From NCBI GenBank assembly GCA_044374295.1, contig JBILOU010000007.1, forward strand, positions 1-49,059: DNA of 49,059 nucleotides. The letters are read 5' to 3'. The position numbers and the translations under genes were made by a program. Under the pieces are notes generated by a model. That model saw only the letters and a list, made by a program, of their open reading frames with translations. It did not search any database and was not told the DNA's origin. This document shows positions 31,446 to 40,083 of this stretch, one piece after another; within the stretch, counting starts at the first letter, position 1; each line of letters opens with the position of its first letter. This DNA comes from CAIZGX01 sp044374295 (GTDB taxonomy: Bacteria > Bacteroidota > Bacteroidia > Flavobacteriales_D > Sanyastnellaceae).

Positions 31446-32601
31446 CCTCGAAGCGCTCGTTGCGTTTACCTCTAAACAACTCAATTCCGCGAAGCTCGCA
31501 CTCAAGTTTTCCGTTCATTAATCTTACTTTACGCTTTTGGCGAAGTCCAATCGCATGTAGCGCTTGAAGATCTGAAGAGATGATCCAAGCGGTTGAACCT
31601 GAATAACGGTGTTTGAAAACGGAACCGATTTCAGCGTAGATTTTTTCCAACTCTTCAATCTCCATGCGCTCGCCGTAAGGTGGATTTAAAACCACAATTC
31701 CAGGAACTTCCGGAACGCTGTCTTCGCTGAAGAAATCTGATTTTTCAAATCGAATGGCATCTTTAAACGGAAGGTTCTTTCCATTCTTACGCGCTACATT
31801 CAATTGATCGTAATCGATGTCTGAAGCCACAATGGTTAACTCTTTGTTTTCAATTAAGGCATTCGCATCGGCATGAACGGTCATCCAAAGCGCATCGTCG
31901 AAATTCAACCAGGTTTGAAAATTGAATTTAGGATAAGCCTTTTGTGCTGGGACATTCAAGGCCGCATATGCTGCTTCGAAGGCAATGGTGCCTGATCCGC
32001 AAAACGGATTGTACAAAGGTGTTTCTCCTTTCCAACCGGTAATGGCAATGATTCCTGCTGCCAATACTTCGTTCATTGGAGCTTCACCTCCATTCACGCG
32101 GTAACCGCGTTGATTCAAAGAACGTCCTGAGCTGTCTAATGAAATCTGAACCTTCTCTTGATCGATGAGCAAGTGTATTTGCACATCAGGACTTTCCGGA
32201 TTCACATCGGGACGTGAACCGTAGACTTTCTTCAAGCGGTCTGCTATGGCGTCTTTTACGCGCAGCGAAGGAAAATGCGAGTGTGTGAAAAGCGAAGAAA
32301 ACACCTGCGGATCAATTGCGAAAGTGGTGTCTGCATTCAAGTATTCTTCCCAAGGCATTTCATAAGCCTTGGTATATAGATCGTCTGCTTTGCGAATTTG
32401 AAACGAGTTCAACGGACAAAGTACACGCAATGCCAAGCGCGCGCGATAGTTGATTTTATAGAGTGTTTCGAGGTCGCAATTCGCGCGAACCACTCTTCTA
32501 CCTTCTTCAACTTCTGTTGCCCCCAATGCAATCATTTCTTTGGCCAACAAAGGCTCTAGACTCTGCATGGTCTTCACTACGATTGGAAATATTTTCTCCA
32601 T
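31390..32601 (-). CDS. THUMP-domain rRNA methyltransferase (RlmL N-terminal type)
   Basis: A class I SAM-dependent methyltransferase of 403 residues, probably making m2G in 23S rRNA. The N-terminal THUMP region (about 1-160) includes ATEVEEGRRVVRANCDLETLY. The catalytic part has YNPFCGSGTIAFEAAYAA (SAM motif I), VASDIDYDQLNVARKNG and the amino-methyltransferase motif NPPYGERM. It resembles the rlmL half of E. coli RlmKL. The ATG directly follows the stop of the SUI1-like gene with no gap, so translation is coupled. The 3' end overlaps the acyltransferase gene by 56 bases on the other strand. Confidence 0.9.
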   Translation of the reverse strand: MEKIFPIVVKTMQSLEPLLAKEMIALGATEVEEGRRVVRANCDLETLYKINYRARLALRVLCPLNSFQIRKADDLYTKAYEMPWEEYLNADTTFAIDPQVFSSLFTHSHFPSLRVKDAIADRLKKVYGSRPDVNPESPDVQIHLLIDQEKVQISLDSSGRSLNQRGYRVNGGEAPMNEVLAAGIIAITGWKGETPLYNPFCGSGTIAFEAAYAALNVPAQKAYPKFNFQTWLNFDDALWMTVHADANALIENKELTIVASDIDYDQLNVARKNGKNLPFKDAIRFEKSDFFSEDSVPEVPGIVVLNPPYGERMEIEELEKIYAEIGSVFKHRYSGSTAWIISSDLQALHAIGLRQKRKVRLMNGKLECELRGIELFRGKRNERFEVKPTDSDNLSPDSHTSEA

Positions 32602-32946
32602 TTATCCTCCTGCTTTTTTAGCTGCATAACCCATGTCCTGCAGCAGTTTAATAATCTTTTCTCTATGATCACCTTGAATGATGATCTCGCCATCTTTCGC
32701 GCTTCCCCCTGTGCCGCATTTGTTTTTCAGCACCTTGGCTAACTGTTCCAAATCTTCGTCGTTGCCAACAAAATCTTTAATGACAGATGCTGTCTTACCG
32801 CCGCGGTGATTCTTTTCCAACCAAACTTTCAATTTCTGCTCGTTGGGTGGAAGGGTCTCCGCAGCTTCATTTTCATTTTCTATGTTGAAGTTAGGATTCG
32901 TACTGAATACGAATCCACCCTCACTCTTGTTGTTCTTCTTGCTCAT
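32602..32946 (-). CDS. SUI1/YciH-family translation initiation factor-like protein
   Basis: A 114-residue member of the eIF1/SUI1 family. The N-terminal part is polar, and the SUI1 fold begins near LKVWLEKNHRGGKTASVIKDFVG and continues with LAKVLKNKCGTGGSAKDGEIIIQGDHREKIIKLLQDMGY, the family's signature. In bacteria YciH-like proteins bind the 30S subunit and affect initiation fidelity, which is of interest in a genome without Shine-Dalgarno sequences. Starts at 32946 (MSKKNN) or 32952 (MHMSKK) are both possible. Its start lies within the end of the CPBP gene, and its stop abuts the methyltransferase start, so the three form an operon. Confidence 0.9.
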   Translation of the reverse strand: MSKKNNKSEGGFVFSTNPNFNIENENEAAETLPPNEQKLKVWLEKNHRGGKTASVIKDFVGNDEDLEQLAKVLKNKCGTGGSAKDGEIIIQGDHREKIIKLLQDMGYAAKKAGG

Positions 32947-33535
32947 GTGCAATGGGAATTACTGTTTTCTTTTTCAGTTCTTGGTATTCCGCTTGAATAC
33001 GTTGAAAGGCGATGACGTCATAAATGATATGCGCCACAATGGCTGCCAATAAACCTAAGTATTCTCCTAATATTCCGAGTATGGTTCCTACGGCAAATAA
33101 AATCAATCCGAAGATAACCTTCGGCCAAGAACTGTAGCTCATGTATCCGTGAAGTGCAATAAACATGAACGATGTGGTTAAAATTCCCAACCAAGGTTGA
33201 ATCATTCCACGAAAGACAATCTCTTCACCAACACCCGCGCAAAAACTCAAGAATAAAATTTCTTGTAAACTGAAATTGAATATTCCCAGACGTAAGGTGA
33301 AATCGAAATTCACATCGTCGAGGTATTTCCATTTCCCCATGAGCCATGTTATTCCGCTTAAAAGAAAACCTCCTGCAACTCCCGCCCCCACTTGAATCCA
33401 GACGTTCACTTTTCCAATTACAACAGGAATCATAAATGCTGTTGCATTGAAGTTATACAAAATTGCCACAATGACTAAAGGAACGACTAGCGTGAGTAAA
33501 CCCATGCGCATAAACAATTCCCGACTCGCTCTCAT
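32921..33535 (-). CDS. CPBP-family intramembrane metalloprotease
   Basis: A polytopic membrane protein of 204 residues with about six hydrophobic segments. The CPBP/Abi signature is present: EEIVFRG (glutamates and Arg of motif 1) near residue 102 and FIALHGYMSY (His of motif 2). A further asparagine/histidine-type motif may be AHIIYDV near residue 178. Members include CAAX prenyl proteases and bacteriocin-immunity-like proteins; the substrate is unknown. It is the first gene of the CPBP-SUI1-THUMP operon, overlapping SUI1 by about 26-32 bases, and is divergent from the O-methyltransferase gene only 32 bases away. Confidence 0.85.
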   Translation of the reverse strand: MRASRELFMRMGLLTLVVPLVIVAILYNFNATAFMIPVVIGKVNVWIQVGAGVAGGFLLSGITWLMGKWKYLDDVNFDFTLRLGIFNFSLQEILFLSFCAGVGEEIVFRGMIQPWLGILTTSFMFIALHGYMSYSSWPKVIFGLILFAVGTILGILGEYLGLLAAIVAHIIYDVIAFQRIQAEYQELKKKTVIPIAHEQEEQQE

Positions 33536-33540
33536 AAATG

Positions 33541-33548
33541 CAAAGGTA
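33541..33548 (-). promoter_or_regulatory. -7 element TACCTTTG of the CPBP operon
   Basis: A perfect TAnnTTTG on the minus strand, five bases before ATG 33535. It lies seven bases from the plus-strand -7 element of the divergent gene, so the two start sites are packed in about 32 bases. Confidence 0.6.
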
Positions 33549-33555
33549 AGCTTTG

Positions 33556-33563
33556 TAACTTCG
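33556..33563 (+). promoter_or_regulatory. -7 element TAACTTCG of the O-methyltransferase gene
   Basis: It fits TAnnTT(T/C)G and ends four bases before ATG 33568. Its -33 region would fall in the coding start of the divergent CPBP gene; no good TTG is seen there. Confidence 0.5.
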
Positions 33564-33567
33564 CGCT

Positions 33568-34212
33568 ATGGATTTTATCTCATCTACTTTATTGGACTAT
33601 TGCGAAAAGCATTCAGATGATGAATCTGATTTGTTGAAGGCGCTTTCGGCTGAAACCTGGCAGAAGGTGATTAATCCGCGCATGTTAAGTGGACATCTTC
33701 AAGGACGGTTTTTAAGTCTGCTTTCTCAATTGATTCAACCCAAACGCGTTTTAGAGATTGGAACGTTCACAGGATACAGCGCGCTTTGCATAGCAGATGG
33801 ACTTTCCGAAGGAGGAGAAATTATTACCATTGATGAGAATGACGAACTGAGTTGGTTGCACGAGAAGTATTTCCTTCAACATAAAAATGGAAAAGGAATT
33901 AAACCTATTTACAAAGCGGCGTTGGAAGCCTTCAAAGAAATCGAAGGAACCTTCGATTTGGTCTTTATAGATGCAGATAAGCGCAACTACCTTCATTACT
34001 GGAATTGGACCATGAAACACGTTCAAGCCGGATCAGTCATTTTAATAGACAATGTCCTTTGGAGTGGAAAGGTTCTAGAACCCGCTGCTGAAAAGGATTT
34101 CGACACGCAGGTGCTTCAAGAATTGAATGATTTGGTGGCGAAAGATTTACGCTGCGAGAAGGTACTTTTGCCGCTTCGCGACGGATTAATGATGGTTCGC
34201 GTGAAGAAGTAG
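33568..34212 (+). CDS. O-methyltransferase, caffeoyl-CoA/catechol OMT-like family
   Basis: A cytoplasmic SAM-dependent O-methyltransferase of 214 residues. Motifs are the opening MLSGHLQGRFLSLL, SAM motif I LEIGTFTGYSALCIADGL, the acidic EIITIDENDE after strand 2, and the metal-binding region DLVFIDADKRNYLHYW with IDNVLWSGKV, ending in PLRDGLMMVRVKK. These match the cation-dependent class (Pfam Methyltransf_3), whose natural substrates in the Bacteroidota are mostly unknown. The gene is followed by a promoter and the helicase gene. Confidence 0.92.
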   Translation: MDFISSTLLDYCEKHSDDESDLLKALSAETWQKVINPRMLSGHLQGRFLSLLSQLIQPKRVLEIGTFTGYSALCIADGLSEGGEIITIDENDELSWLHEKYFLQHKNGKGIKPIYKAALEAFKEIEGTFDLVFIDADKRNYLHYWNWTMKHVQAGSVILIDNVLWSGKVLEPAAEKDFDTQVLQELNDLVAKDLRCEKVLLPLRDGLMMVRVKK

Positions 34213-34214
34213 AC

Positions 34215-34222
34215 TACCTTTG
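34215..34222 (+). promoter_or_regulatory. -7 element TACCTTTG upstream of the DEAD-box helicase
   Basis: A perfect TAnnTTTG just after the O-methyltransferase stop, 69 bases before the helicase ATG at 34292. The longer leader differs from the leaderless genes nearby and would suit cold- or growth-dependent control of helicase mRNA. Confidence 0.5.
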
Positions 34223-34291
34223 CGCCCGCAACAAGTTCCGTTGGCAGTTCAACTTTGAAATACGATTGGGAATTTGGCGACCACGTATTTT

Positions 34292-35626
34292 ATGTCATTT
34301 GAAAAATTAAACTTAATTGAGCCTATCCTTAGCGCTCTAAAAAAAGAAGGTTACACTACCCCCACTCCTATTCAAGAACAAGCCATTCCAATTTTGTTGG
34401 AAGGAAATGATTTGCTCGGATGCGCGCAAACAGGAACAGGAAAAACAGCGGCTTTCGCCATTCCAATTTTACAATTACTTACTCAGAATCAAGGACACAC
34501 TGGAAACAAGCGTGCTATTCGTTCGTTAATTGTTACTCCAACCCGTGAGCTTGCCATTCAAATTGGTGAAAGCTTCGCGAGCTACGGTAGAAATCTGAAT
34601 CTTCGTCACACCGTTATTTTCGGTGGTGTGAATCAATTCTCGCAAGTCAATGCGTTGAAAGCTGGAATCGATATTCTTATCTGTACGCCAGGACGTTTGT
34701 TAGACTTGGTACAACAGCGTCATGTTAATCTTGGACACATCCAAATGTTTGTGTTAGATGAGGCCGATCGCATGTTGGACATGGGATTCGTTAACGATGT
34801 GAAGCGCATTATTAAATTAATTCCAGAAAGAAGACAGTCTCTGTTCTTCTCGGCTACTATGCCGAAGACCATTCTTGAATTGGCGAATTCAATTTTAACG
34901 ACTCCGAAAAAAGTTGAGGTGACTCCGGTTTCTTCCACTGCTGAAAAAATATCTCAAGGCATTTACTTTGTAGATCAAGCGAAGAAGAACGATTTGTTGG
35001 TGCATGTCCTTCAAGACAAAACTATCAAATCTGCATTGGTGTTCACACGCACCAAGCACGGCGCAGACAAAGTGGTTAAGCTTTTACAAAAGCTAAACAT
35101 TAAGGCTGAAGCCATTCACGGTAACAAATCTCAGAATCACCGTCAACGTGCATTGAGCAATTTCAAAGGTGGAAGCACACGTGTGCTTGTGGCTACAGAC
35201 ATTGCTGCGCGCGGTATAGACATTGATGAGTTGGCCTTCGTTGTGAACTTCGAAATTCCGAACATCCCTGAAACGTATGTTCACCGTATTGGAAGAACCG
35301 GTCGCGCAGGTGCATCTGGACAAGCTATTTCTTTCTGTGATATTGAAGAGCGTGCTTATTTGCGCGACATTCAAAAGTTAATCGGATTGGAAATTCCTGT
35401 TGTAAACGAACATCCGTTCCCTGCAGAGAACAAACCTGCTCCGGGTGTTGCACAAAAACCACAGGGCAAGAAACCTTTTTCTAGATCTGGTGGCGGAAAG
35501 ACACATCGTGGAAGTGGCTCTGGTAGCGGAAGTGGAAACGGTGGTGGCGGAAACAGACCGAAAAGCGGCGGTGGATTTAAACCACGTTTTTCAGGAAATG
35601 CTGATTCAAAAAGAAGACCGTCTTAA
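34292..35626 (+). CDS. DEAD-box ATP-dependent RNA helicase
   Basis: An RNA-unwinding enzyme of 444 residues in the RhlE-like group. The Q motif (TPIQEQAIPILLEG), motif I AQTGTGKT, Ib TPGRL, II DEAD, III SAT, IV VFTRTKHG, V TDIAARGID and VI HRIGRTGRAG are all intact. A basic Gly/Ser-rich tail of about 45 residues (RGSGSGSGSGNGGGG type) would bind RNA. Such genes serve ribosome assembly and cold adaptation. ATG 34292 (MSFEKLNL) is the family start; TTG 34274 would add six residues. Its stop TAA shares the palindrome TTAA with the stop of the convergent gene. Confidence 0.94.
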   Translation: MSFEKLNLIEPILSALKKEGYTTPTPIQEQAIPILLEGNDLLGCAQTGTGKTAAFAIPILQLLTQNQGHTGNKRAIRSLIVTPTRELAIQIGESFASYGRNLNLRHTVIFGGVNQFSQVNALKAGIDILICTPGRLLDLVQQRHVNLGHIQMFVLDEADRMLDMGFVNDVKRIIKLIPERRQSLFFSATMPKTILELANSILTTPKKVEVTPVSSTAEKISQGIYFVDQAKKNDLLVHVLQDKTIKSALVFTRTKHGADKVVKLLQKLNIKAEAIHGNKSQNHRQRALSNFKGGSTRVLVATDIAARGIDIDELAFVVNFEIPNIPETYVHRIGRTGRAGASGQAISFCDIEERAYLRDIQKLIGLEIPVVNEHPFPAENKPAPGVAQKPQGKKPFSRSGGGKTHRGSGSGSGSGNGGGGNRPKSGGGFKPRFSGNADSKRRPS

Positions 35627-37806
35627 ACACGAACCATCCAAACGTATTCGCGCATTTGTTTCCACCAACTGAATTTCACTACCTCTGAAGGTGTGCATTT
35701 GAGTTGGTTGGAAATGGTTGCCAATGCATCTTGGTATCCGATTGTTTCTGATTGAAATAGATTCAACTTCGATTCATTTTCTATGAGGAAATCGGCTACT
35801 GCTGAAGGTAAATCTATTTTCTGGTATCCCAATTTATGGACGAATAGCACCTCTTTGTTCGGACCGTTTTTCTTCAAAGGCTTCAATGAGGTTTGATGAA
35901 GGAAGAGCACCATGCCTTTCAATTCTACTTCATCTTCTGGAAGTTTCTTCACGGCTTTTTCAATCATGGTTCTTGGAACCAATGGATTGACGATCGGAAA
36001 TTTGAAGAATTTCTTCAATGGAAATTCGAAGCCAATGCCGTGCATGTAGTTGTACAAGGCTTTCTTCAATCCGTCTGAATATTGCTCGTGGTTGGCTCCT
36101 TTCGGATCTTCGTGAAACAAGTCGTTGTTCGCAAAACCTTCGAAAACAGGGCCAGTGCGAATGACACCGTATTTCTCGGGGTCCTTTCCAACGGGGCTGT
36201 GAACGGTCATGGCGAATTGGTGCCAGTGTCCCGAATGCAGCAATTGGTTTTCGAATAATTGTCGCACCACTTCCAGCGAATCGATGGTTTCTTGTTCGGT
36301 TTGCGTAGGGAAACCGAACATTAAGTAGGCATGGACTAAAATTCCAGCATCGCGGAAACCTTTGCAGACCTTGGCTACTTGATCTATGGAAATTCCTTTG
36401 TCGATCAACTCTAAAATTCTTGGACTCGCCACTTCTAAACCACCAGTTACGGCAATGCAACCGGATGCTGCTAGAATTTTACAAAGATCAGGAGAGAATG
36501 TTTTTTCAAAACGGATGTTGGTCCACCAAGACACTTGCAAGCCTCTACGAAGAATTTCAATGGCTAAATCGCGCAATGCTGCTGGAGGCGCGGCTTCATC
36601 TACGAAGTGAAATCCGGTTTCACCGGTTTCCGCAATGAGCGCTTCCATCTGATCAACTAAATGCGTTGCGCTGGCCTGGTCGTATCTTCCGATGTAATCG
36701 AGTGTAATGTCGCAGAAACTGCATTTCTTCCAATAACATCCGTGAGCGACTGTCATCTTGTTCCAACGACCATCGTTCCACAAGCGATGCATGGGATTCG
36801 GCATATCAATGACTGAGAGGTATTCGTTGAAACGAAGACCGGTGTAACTCGGAGCCGGTTTTTGTGCGTGAAGAAAATCTCCTCCGACTTTAGTATCAAT
36901 AAACTCTACTTCGTTGTTTGAATTTCTACGGAACGTTCTTTTCAGTTCCGTATGAACTTCTGCATCTTCAAGATGCTTCAATAGCGCTAGGAACGGTCCT
37001 TCCCCATCGTCGAGGGTAATGTAATCGACGAAGTCGAAAACGCGCGGATCGGAAAGTTCACGAAGTTCAGTGTTCGGATATCCCCCTCCCATTGCGATTT
37101 TCACTTCCGGATAATAGGTCTTGATCCATTGTCCTGCTTTGAAAGCGCCGTATAAATTTCCACCAAAAGGAACAGTGAATCCTACCATGGAAGGCACTTC
37201 TTCTTGGAAGTACGTCTTTACCCTTTCCACCAAAATATCGTCGAGATAATTGTTGGGCTTGTTCAATTCTTCAAGAATCGGAGTAAAGGAAACGGCGGTT
37301 CTTGAGATGCGTTCTGCGTATTTCGAAAAACCAAAATGCGGACCCACGGTAGCTTGAATGAGATCTGAGATATCTTCCAAGTACATGGTGCACTTGTATC
37401 GCGCTTTGTCTTGCACGCCAATGTTTCCGAAGAACCATTCGAGGTCTTTTATTTGTTGAAATCGAGACCCTTCGGGCAAATAAGCACCCGCTGCTATGCG
37501 GTATCCGAGAGTGTAATTTTTATTTTGAAGGAAGGAAATCACGGCATCTACGGTGTTCTCGTAGGCCTTGCGATTTTTCACCAACGCATCGAGTTGATGG
37601 GTTAGGTTGAAGTTAGAAGATTCAATGGCGTCGAATAATTGTTCGAATCCCTTTCTGGAAAACACTTCCAGCACCATGTCTAATCCTAAGTCTTTTTGTC
37701 TTGAATCAAAACCTTGCTGTTTCAAGAATCCGGTTAAATAAGCGGTAGCCGGATACGGCGTATTCAGCTGCGTTAAAGGCGGGATTATGAGTAGGGGTTT
37801 GGACAC
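35623..37806 (-). CDS. B12-binding-domain radical SAM protein
   Basis: A 727-residue enzyme with an N-terminal cobalamin-binding-like Rossmann region (PLLIIPPLTQLNTPYPATAYLTG; MGGGYPNTELR near residue 240) and a radical SAM barrel from about residue 355. The cluster motif is HGCYWKKCSFCD, spaced CX4CX2C rather than CX3CX2C. The barrel includes FHFVDEAAPP and TGGLEVASPRILELIDKGIS, and HAYLMFGFPTQTEQE. The substrate is unknown; there are no biosynthetic neighbours. The start is GTG 37806, five bases after TTTCTTTG. It is convergent with the helicase gene, sharing four bases. Confidence 0.83.
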   Translation of the reverse strand: MSKPLLIIPPLTQLNTPYPATAYLTGFLKQQGFDSRQKDLGLDMVLEVFSRKGFEQLFDAIESSNFNLTHQLDALVKNRKAYENTVDAVISFLQNKNYTLGYRIAAGAYLPEGSRFQQIKDLEWFFGNIGVQDKARYKCTMYLEDISDLIQATVGPHFGFSKYAERISRTAVSFTPILEELNKPNNYLDDILVERVKTYFQEEVPSMVGFTVPFGGNLYGAFKAGQWIKTYYPEVKIAMGGGYPNTELRELSDPRVFDFVDYITLDDGEGPFLALLKHLEDAEVHTELKRTFRRNSNNEVEFIDTKVGGDFLHAQKPAPSYTGLRFNEYLSVIDMPNPMHRLWNDGRWNKMTVAHGCYWKKCSFCDITLDYIGRYDQASATHLVDQMEALIAETGETGFHFVDEAAPPAALRDLAIEILRRGLQVSWWTNIRFEKTFSPDLCKILAASGCIAVTGGLEVASPRILELIDKGISIDQVAKVCKGFRDAGILVHAYLMFGFPTQTEQETIDSLEVVRQLFENQLLHSGHWHQFAMTVHSPVGKDPEKYGVIRTGPVFEGFANNDLFHEDPKGANHEQYSDGLKKALYNYMHGIGFEFPLKKFFKFPIVNPLVPRTMIEKAVKKLPEDEVELKGMVLFLHQTSLKPLKKNGPNKEVLFVHKLGYQKIDLPSAVADFLIENESKLNLFQSETIGYQDALATISNQLKCTPSEVVKFSWWKQMREYVWMVRV

Positions 37807-37811
37807 GAGTG

Positions 37812-37819
37812 CAAAGAAA
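37812..37819 (-). promoter_or_regulatory. Candidate -7 element TTTCTTTG of the radical SAM gene
   Basis: One base departs from TAnnTTTG, and it ends five bases before GTG 37806, the same spacing as other leaderless candidates. It lies directly after the T run of the preceding terminator. Confidence 0.4.
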
Positions 37820-37821
37820 CG

Positions 37822-37847
37822 AAAAAGAGCCGCGAATGCGGCTCTTT
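37822..37847 (-). terminator. Intrinsic terminator of the 736-residue membrane protein gene
   Basis: Read on the minus strand, a 10-base stem (AAAGAGCCGC/GCGGCTCTTT) with a four-base loop is followed by TTTTT. It ends the upstream gene 26 bases past its stop and abuts the radical SAM promoter. Confidence 0.9.
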
Positions 37848-37872
37848 CCTTGAATTCAAAAAATAATTATTC

Positions 37873-40083
37873 TTAATTATCAAATTCGCCTGAATAATCT
37901 GGATACATATCAGGATATTCTTGCGAAGGCGCATATAAGCTCATTGAATCTATTGGCGCTGGTTCTACCGAAACAGACTCTTCAACCTGCTGCTCATCTG
38001 CCTTTATCTCTTCAGCTACATCGTTCGCTTGTTCGCTTGGCGCTGGAGCTGAAGCGGTCATTCCAGGAAGTTCATTAAACATTTCGATTGATGTTGATTT
38101 TGCTTTTTCCCAAATTGCTTTAGGAGCAGTTAAATCCATTTTCGAAACATAGCCGAATAACATCAATGAAGTCACAAACGTAAGCAACAAACCAAGTAGA
38201 GGTTGATTCTTATTTGCAGTATGAGCATCACGGATTTGAGTAGTGATCAACCAATCTGAATGATCCACTGAATCGTAGACAACACTGTTCAAGTGCGAAT
38301 AGATGCTGAGCACAAATCCCATTGCAATAGCAGCAAGCGCGCACATCCAAATACTCATAAAGAAGTAACCAAGGTGCTTCGCAAGGTTTTCATTTCCTAC
38401 CATACCGTTAGCAGCCTCTTGCATTTTATTCAAATGGGTAATTACCGATTCTTTGCGGGCTTTCATTTGAGCAATCTTACCGTTATCGGCTTGAATTTCG
38501 GCAATAATTCCATCGATGCGTTGACGCTCTGCGTCACAAAAATCAACAGGAATATCTACTGCAGGGGCAGGTTCTTCAATAACCATTGGTTCTTGAACAA
38601 TAGGAGCCACTGGGGCTTCAACTATTGGAGCTTGAACTGCACAAACCGCATCTTTCTCTGTCTGCCAATATGCAGCACTTCTGTTGTTTCTAACTACATT
38701 AGAATCCATTTCGGCAATTTCGCCCTTGTATTCTTTTGCAAGATGAGCGAAAGAAGAATCGCTATCAGCTTCGGTATTCATTGGTTTAGCTTTCAAATTC
38801 TCACTCACCATATCTGAATAGCTGTTGTACATGTATGCTAACAAACCAACAGTTACAGCACCGTTTCTATTTGCGAAAGCTGAATAAGATGAGTCCAAGT
38901 ATGCTTGACCGCGACCAACACCATTCAATGCAACACGAACAGAGAGCATTCGCATATCTGCCTCCATGAGTTTGTTTAAAGAATCATTTGAAATTGAATC
39001 AATGTTGCACCAATCGGCATAAGGTACCATACTCTCTTTTGCTTCCTCCGTGATACTAGCAATACGCTGCTCGTACACATAGTCGGTGGCCTTTTGAGTA
39101 AAGTAAGTCATACCTTGAGTTACCAATCCAGGAATGATCGATAAGATAAAGGCGGGAATTATTATTGCGGGGATAGCCAGTAGGTATGAAACCCATCCGC
39201 TATACAAATGGAAAAAGAAAGCGCGGTATACACCTTTCAAATCACCTGAATAAGCATTAGCGAAAGATGGCAAAGCGCTTATTACAAAAATGATAAGAAT
39301 TGAATTGATAAGAATAAGGAAAGAAGCAAAAAGACTTCCTCCGGCTAGTAACGTTGAAAGTGAGAATTGGAACGATGTGCGCGAGCCAACGTTAATTAGA
39401 AGGTATTCAATTCCAACTAAAGCTATCATTGGAACAAGAATAAACGCGGCAATCTTCGCATAATTAAGACCTTGGGTCTTCCATGACGCATTTCCATTTT
39501 TACGATTGAAAGAAATCATACTCGCGGCCATTCCAATTGGAATGATGGATAACAGAGTGGTTGCTTGTTGAATGAACCCTTGAATGGTCATATGCTCAAC
39601 ACCCATAAACGAGTTGATATAGCGACCTATAAAGGCGATAATCAAACTAGCGAAAATTCCAATTGTTGCAATTTTGTAGCTCGACCATTTCGAGGCATCT
39701 CCTAAAAGTCTGAAAGCTTCTCGGAACCAACCCCAAGGAATACAGATAAAGTAGTGCCATATCAATTTCCATAAGAAATAGAAACCTGCAATTACAACCT
39801 CGTTGTAAACCCATTTAACAACTGTAATAATGAGTTTAACTAAAGCAGTTCCTAAATGAAGAAGCTCTCCAAGGAACCATAAAACAGAAACTACAGCTTC
39901 GAAGAACAGAATAAGGACTCCTGAGATAGGAACCATAAACCACCACACTCCACTGTTTTTTTGAAAAGCCTCTTTAAGCTCCGAAAGATTAAATCGGCTA
40001 CTTGGTGTTTTTCCAGTTACACTGGAATACAGGCGACTGATGGCATAAAGCCCCAAGACGCCTAGGATTAAATTCATTTCCAT
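37873..40083 (-). CDS. Large multi-pass membrane protein of unknown family
   Basis: I do not recognise this 736-residue protein. It has about eight hydrophobic segments in the first 321 residues (46-75, two within 78-116, 138-156, 172-192, 207-231, 246-271, 296-321). A soluble segment follows (322-480) with YVYEQRIASITEEAKESMVPYADWCN, an Ala/Pro/Val/Glu-rich linker (483-513), a coiled-coil-like helix (516-558), two more membrane segments (570-596, 627-647), and an acidic tail rich in Pro, Tyr and Glu/Asp (675-736, ending YPDMYPDYSGEFDN). There is no ATPase, protease or transporter motif. It is monocistronic with a strong terminator. A structural or mechanosensitive envelope role is possible but unsupported. 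Confidence 0.7.
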   Translation of the reverse strand: MEMNLILGVLGLYAISRLYSSVTGKTPSSRFNLSELKEAFQKNSGVWWFMVPISGVLILFFEAVVSVLWFLGELLHLGTALVKLIITVVKWVYNEVVIAGFYFLWKLIWHYFICIPWGWFREAFRLLGDASKWSSYKIATIGIFASLIIAFIGRYINSFMGVEHMTIQGFIQQATTLLSIIPIGMAASMISFNRKNGNASWKTQGLNYAKIAAFILVPMIALVGIEYLLINVGSRTSFQFSLSTLLAGGSLFASFLILINSILIIFVISALPSFANAYSGDLKGVYRAFFFHLYSGWVSYLLAIPAIIIPAFILSIIPGLVTQGMTYFTQKATDYVYEQRIASITEEAKESMVPYADWCNIDSISNDSLNKLMEADMRMLSVRVALNGVGRGQAYLDSSYSAFANRNGAVTVGLLAYMYNSYSDMVSENLKAKPMNTEADSDSSFAHLAKEYKGEIAEMDSNVVRNNRSAAYWQTEKDAVCAVQAPIVEAPVAPIVQEPMVIEEPAPAVDIPVDFCDAERQRIDGIIAEIQADNGKIAQMKARKESVITHLNKMQEAANGMVGNENLAKHLGYFFMSIWMCALAAIAMGFVLSIYSHLNSVVYDSVDHSDWLITTQIRDAHTANKNQPLLGLLLTFVTSLMLFGYVSKMDLTAPKAIWEKAKSTSIEMFNELPGMTASAPAPSEQANDVAEEIKADEQQVEESVSVEPAPIDSMSLYAPSQEYPDMYPDYSGEFDN

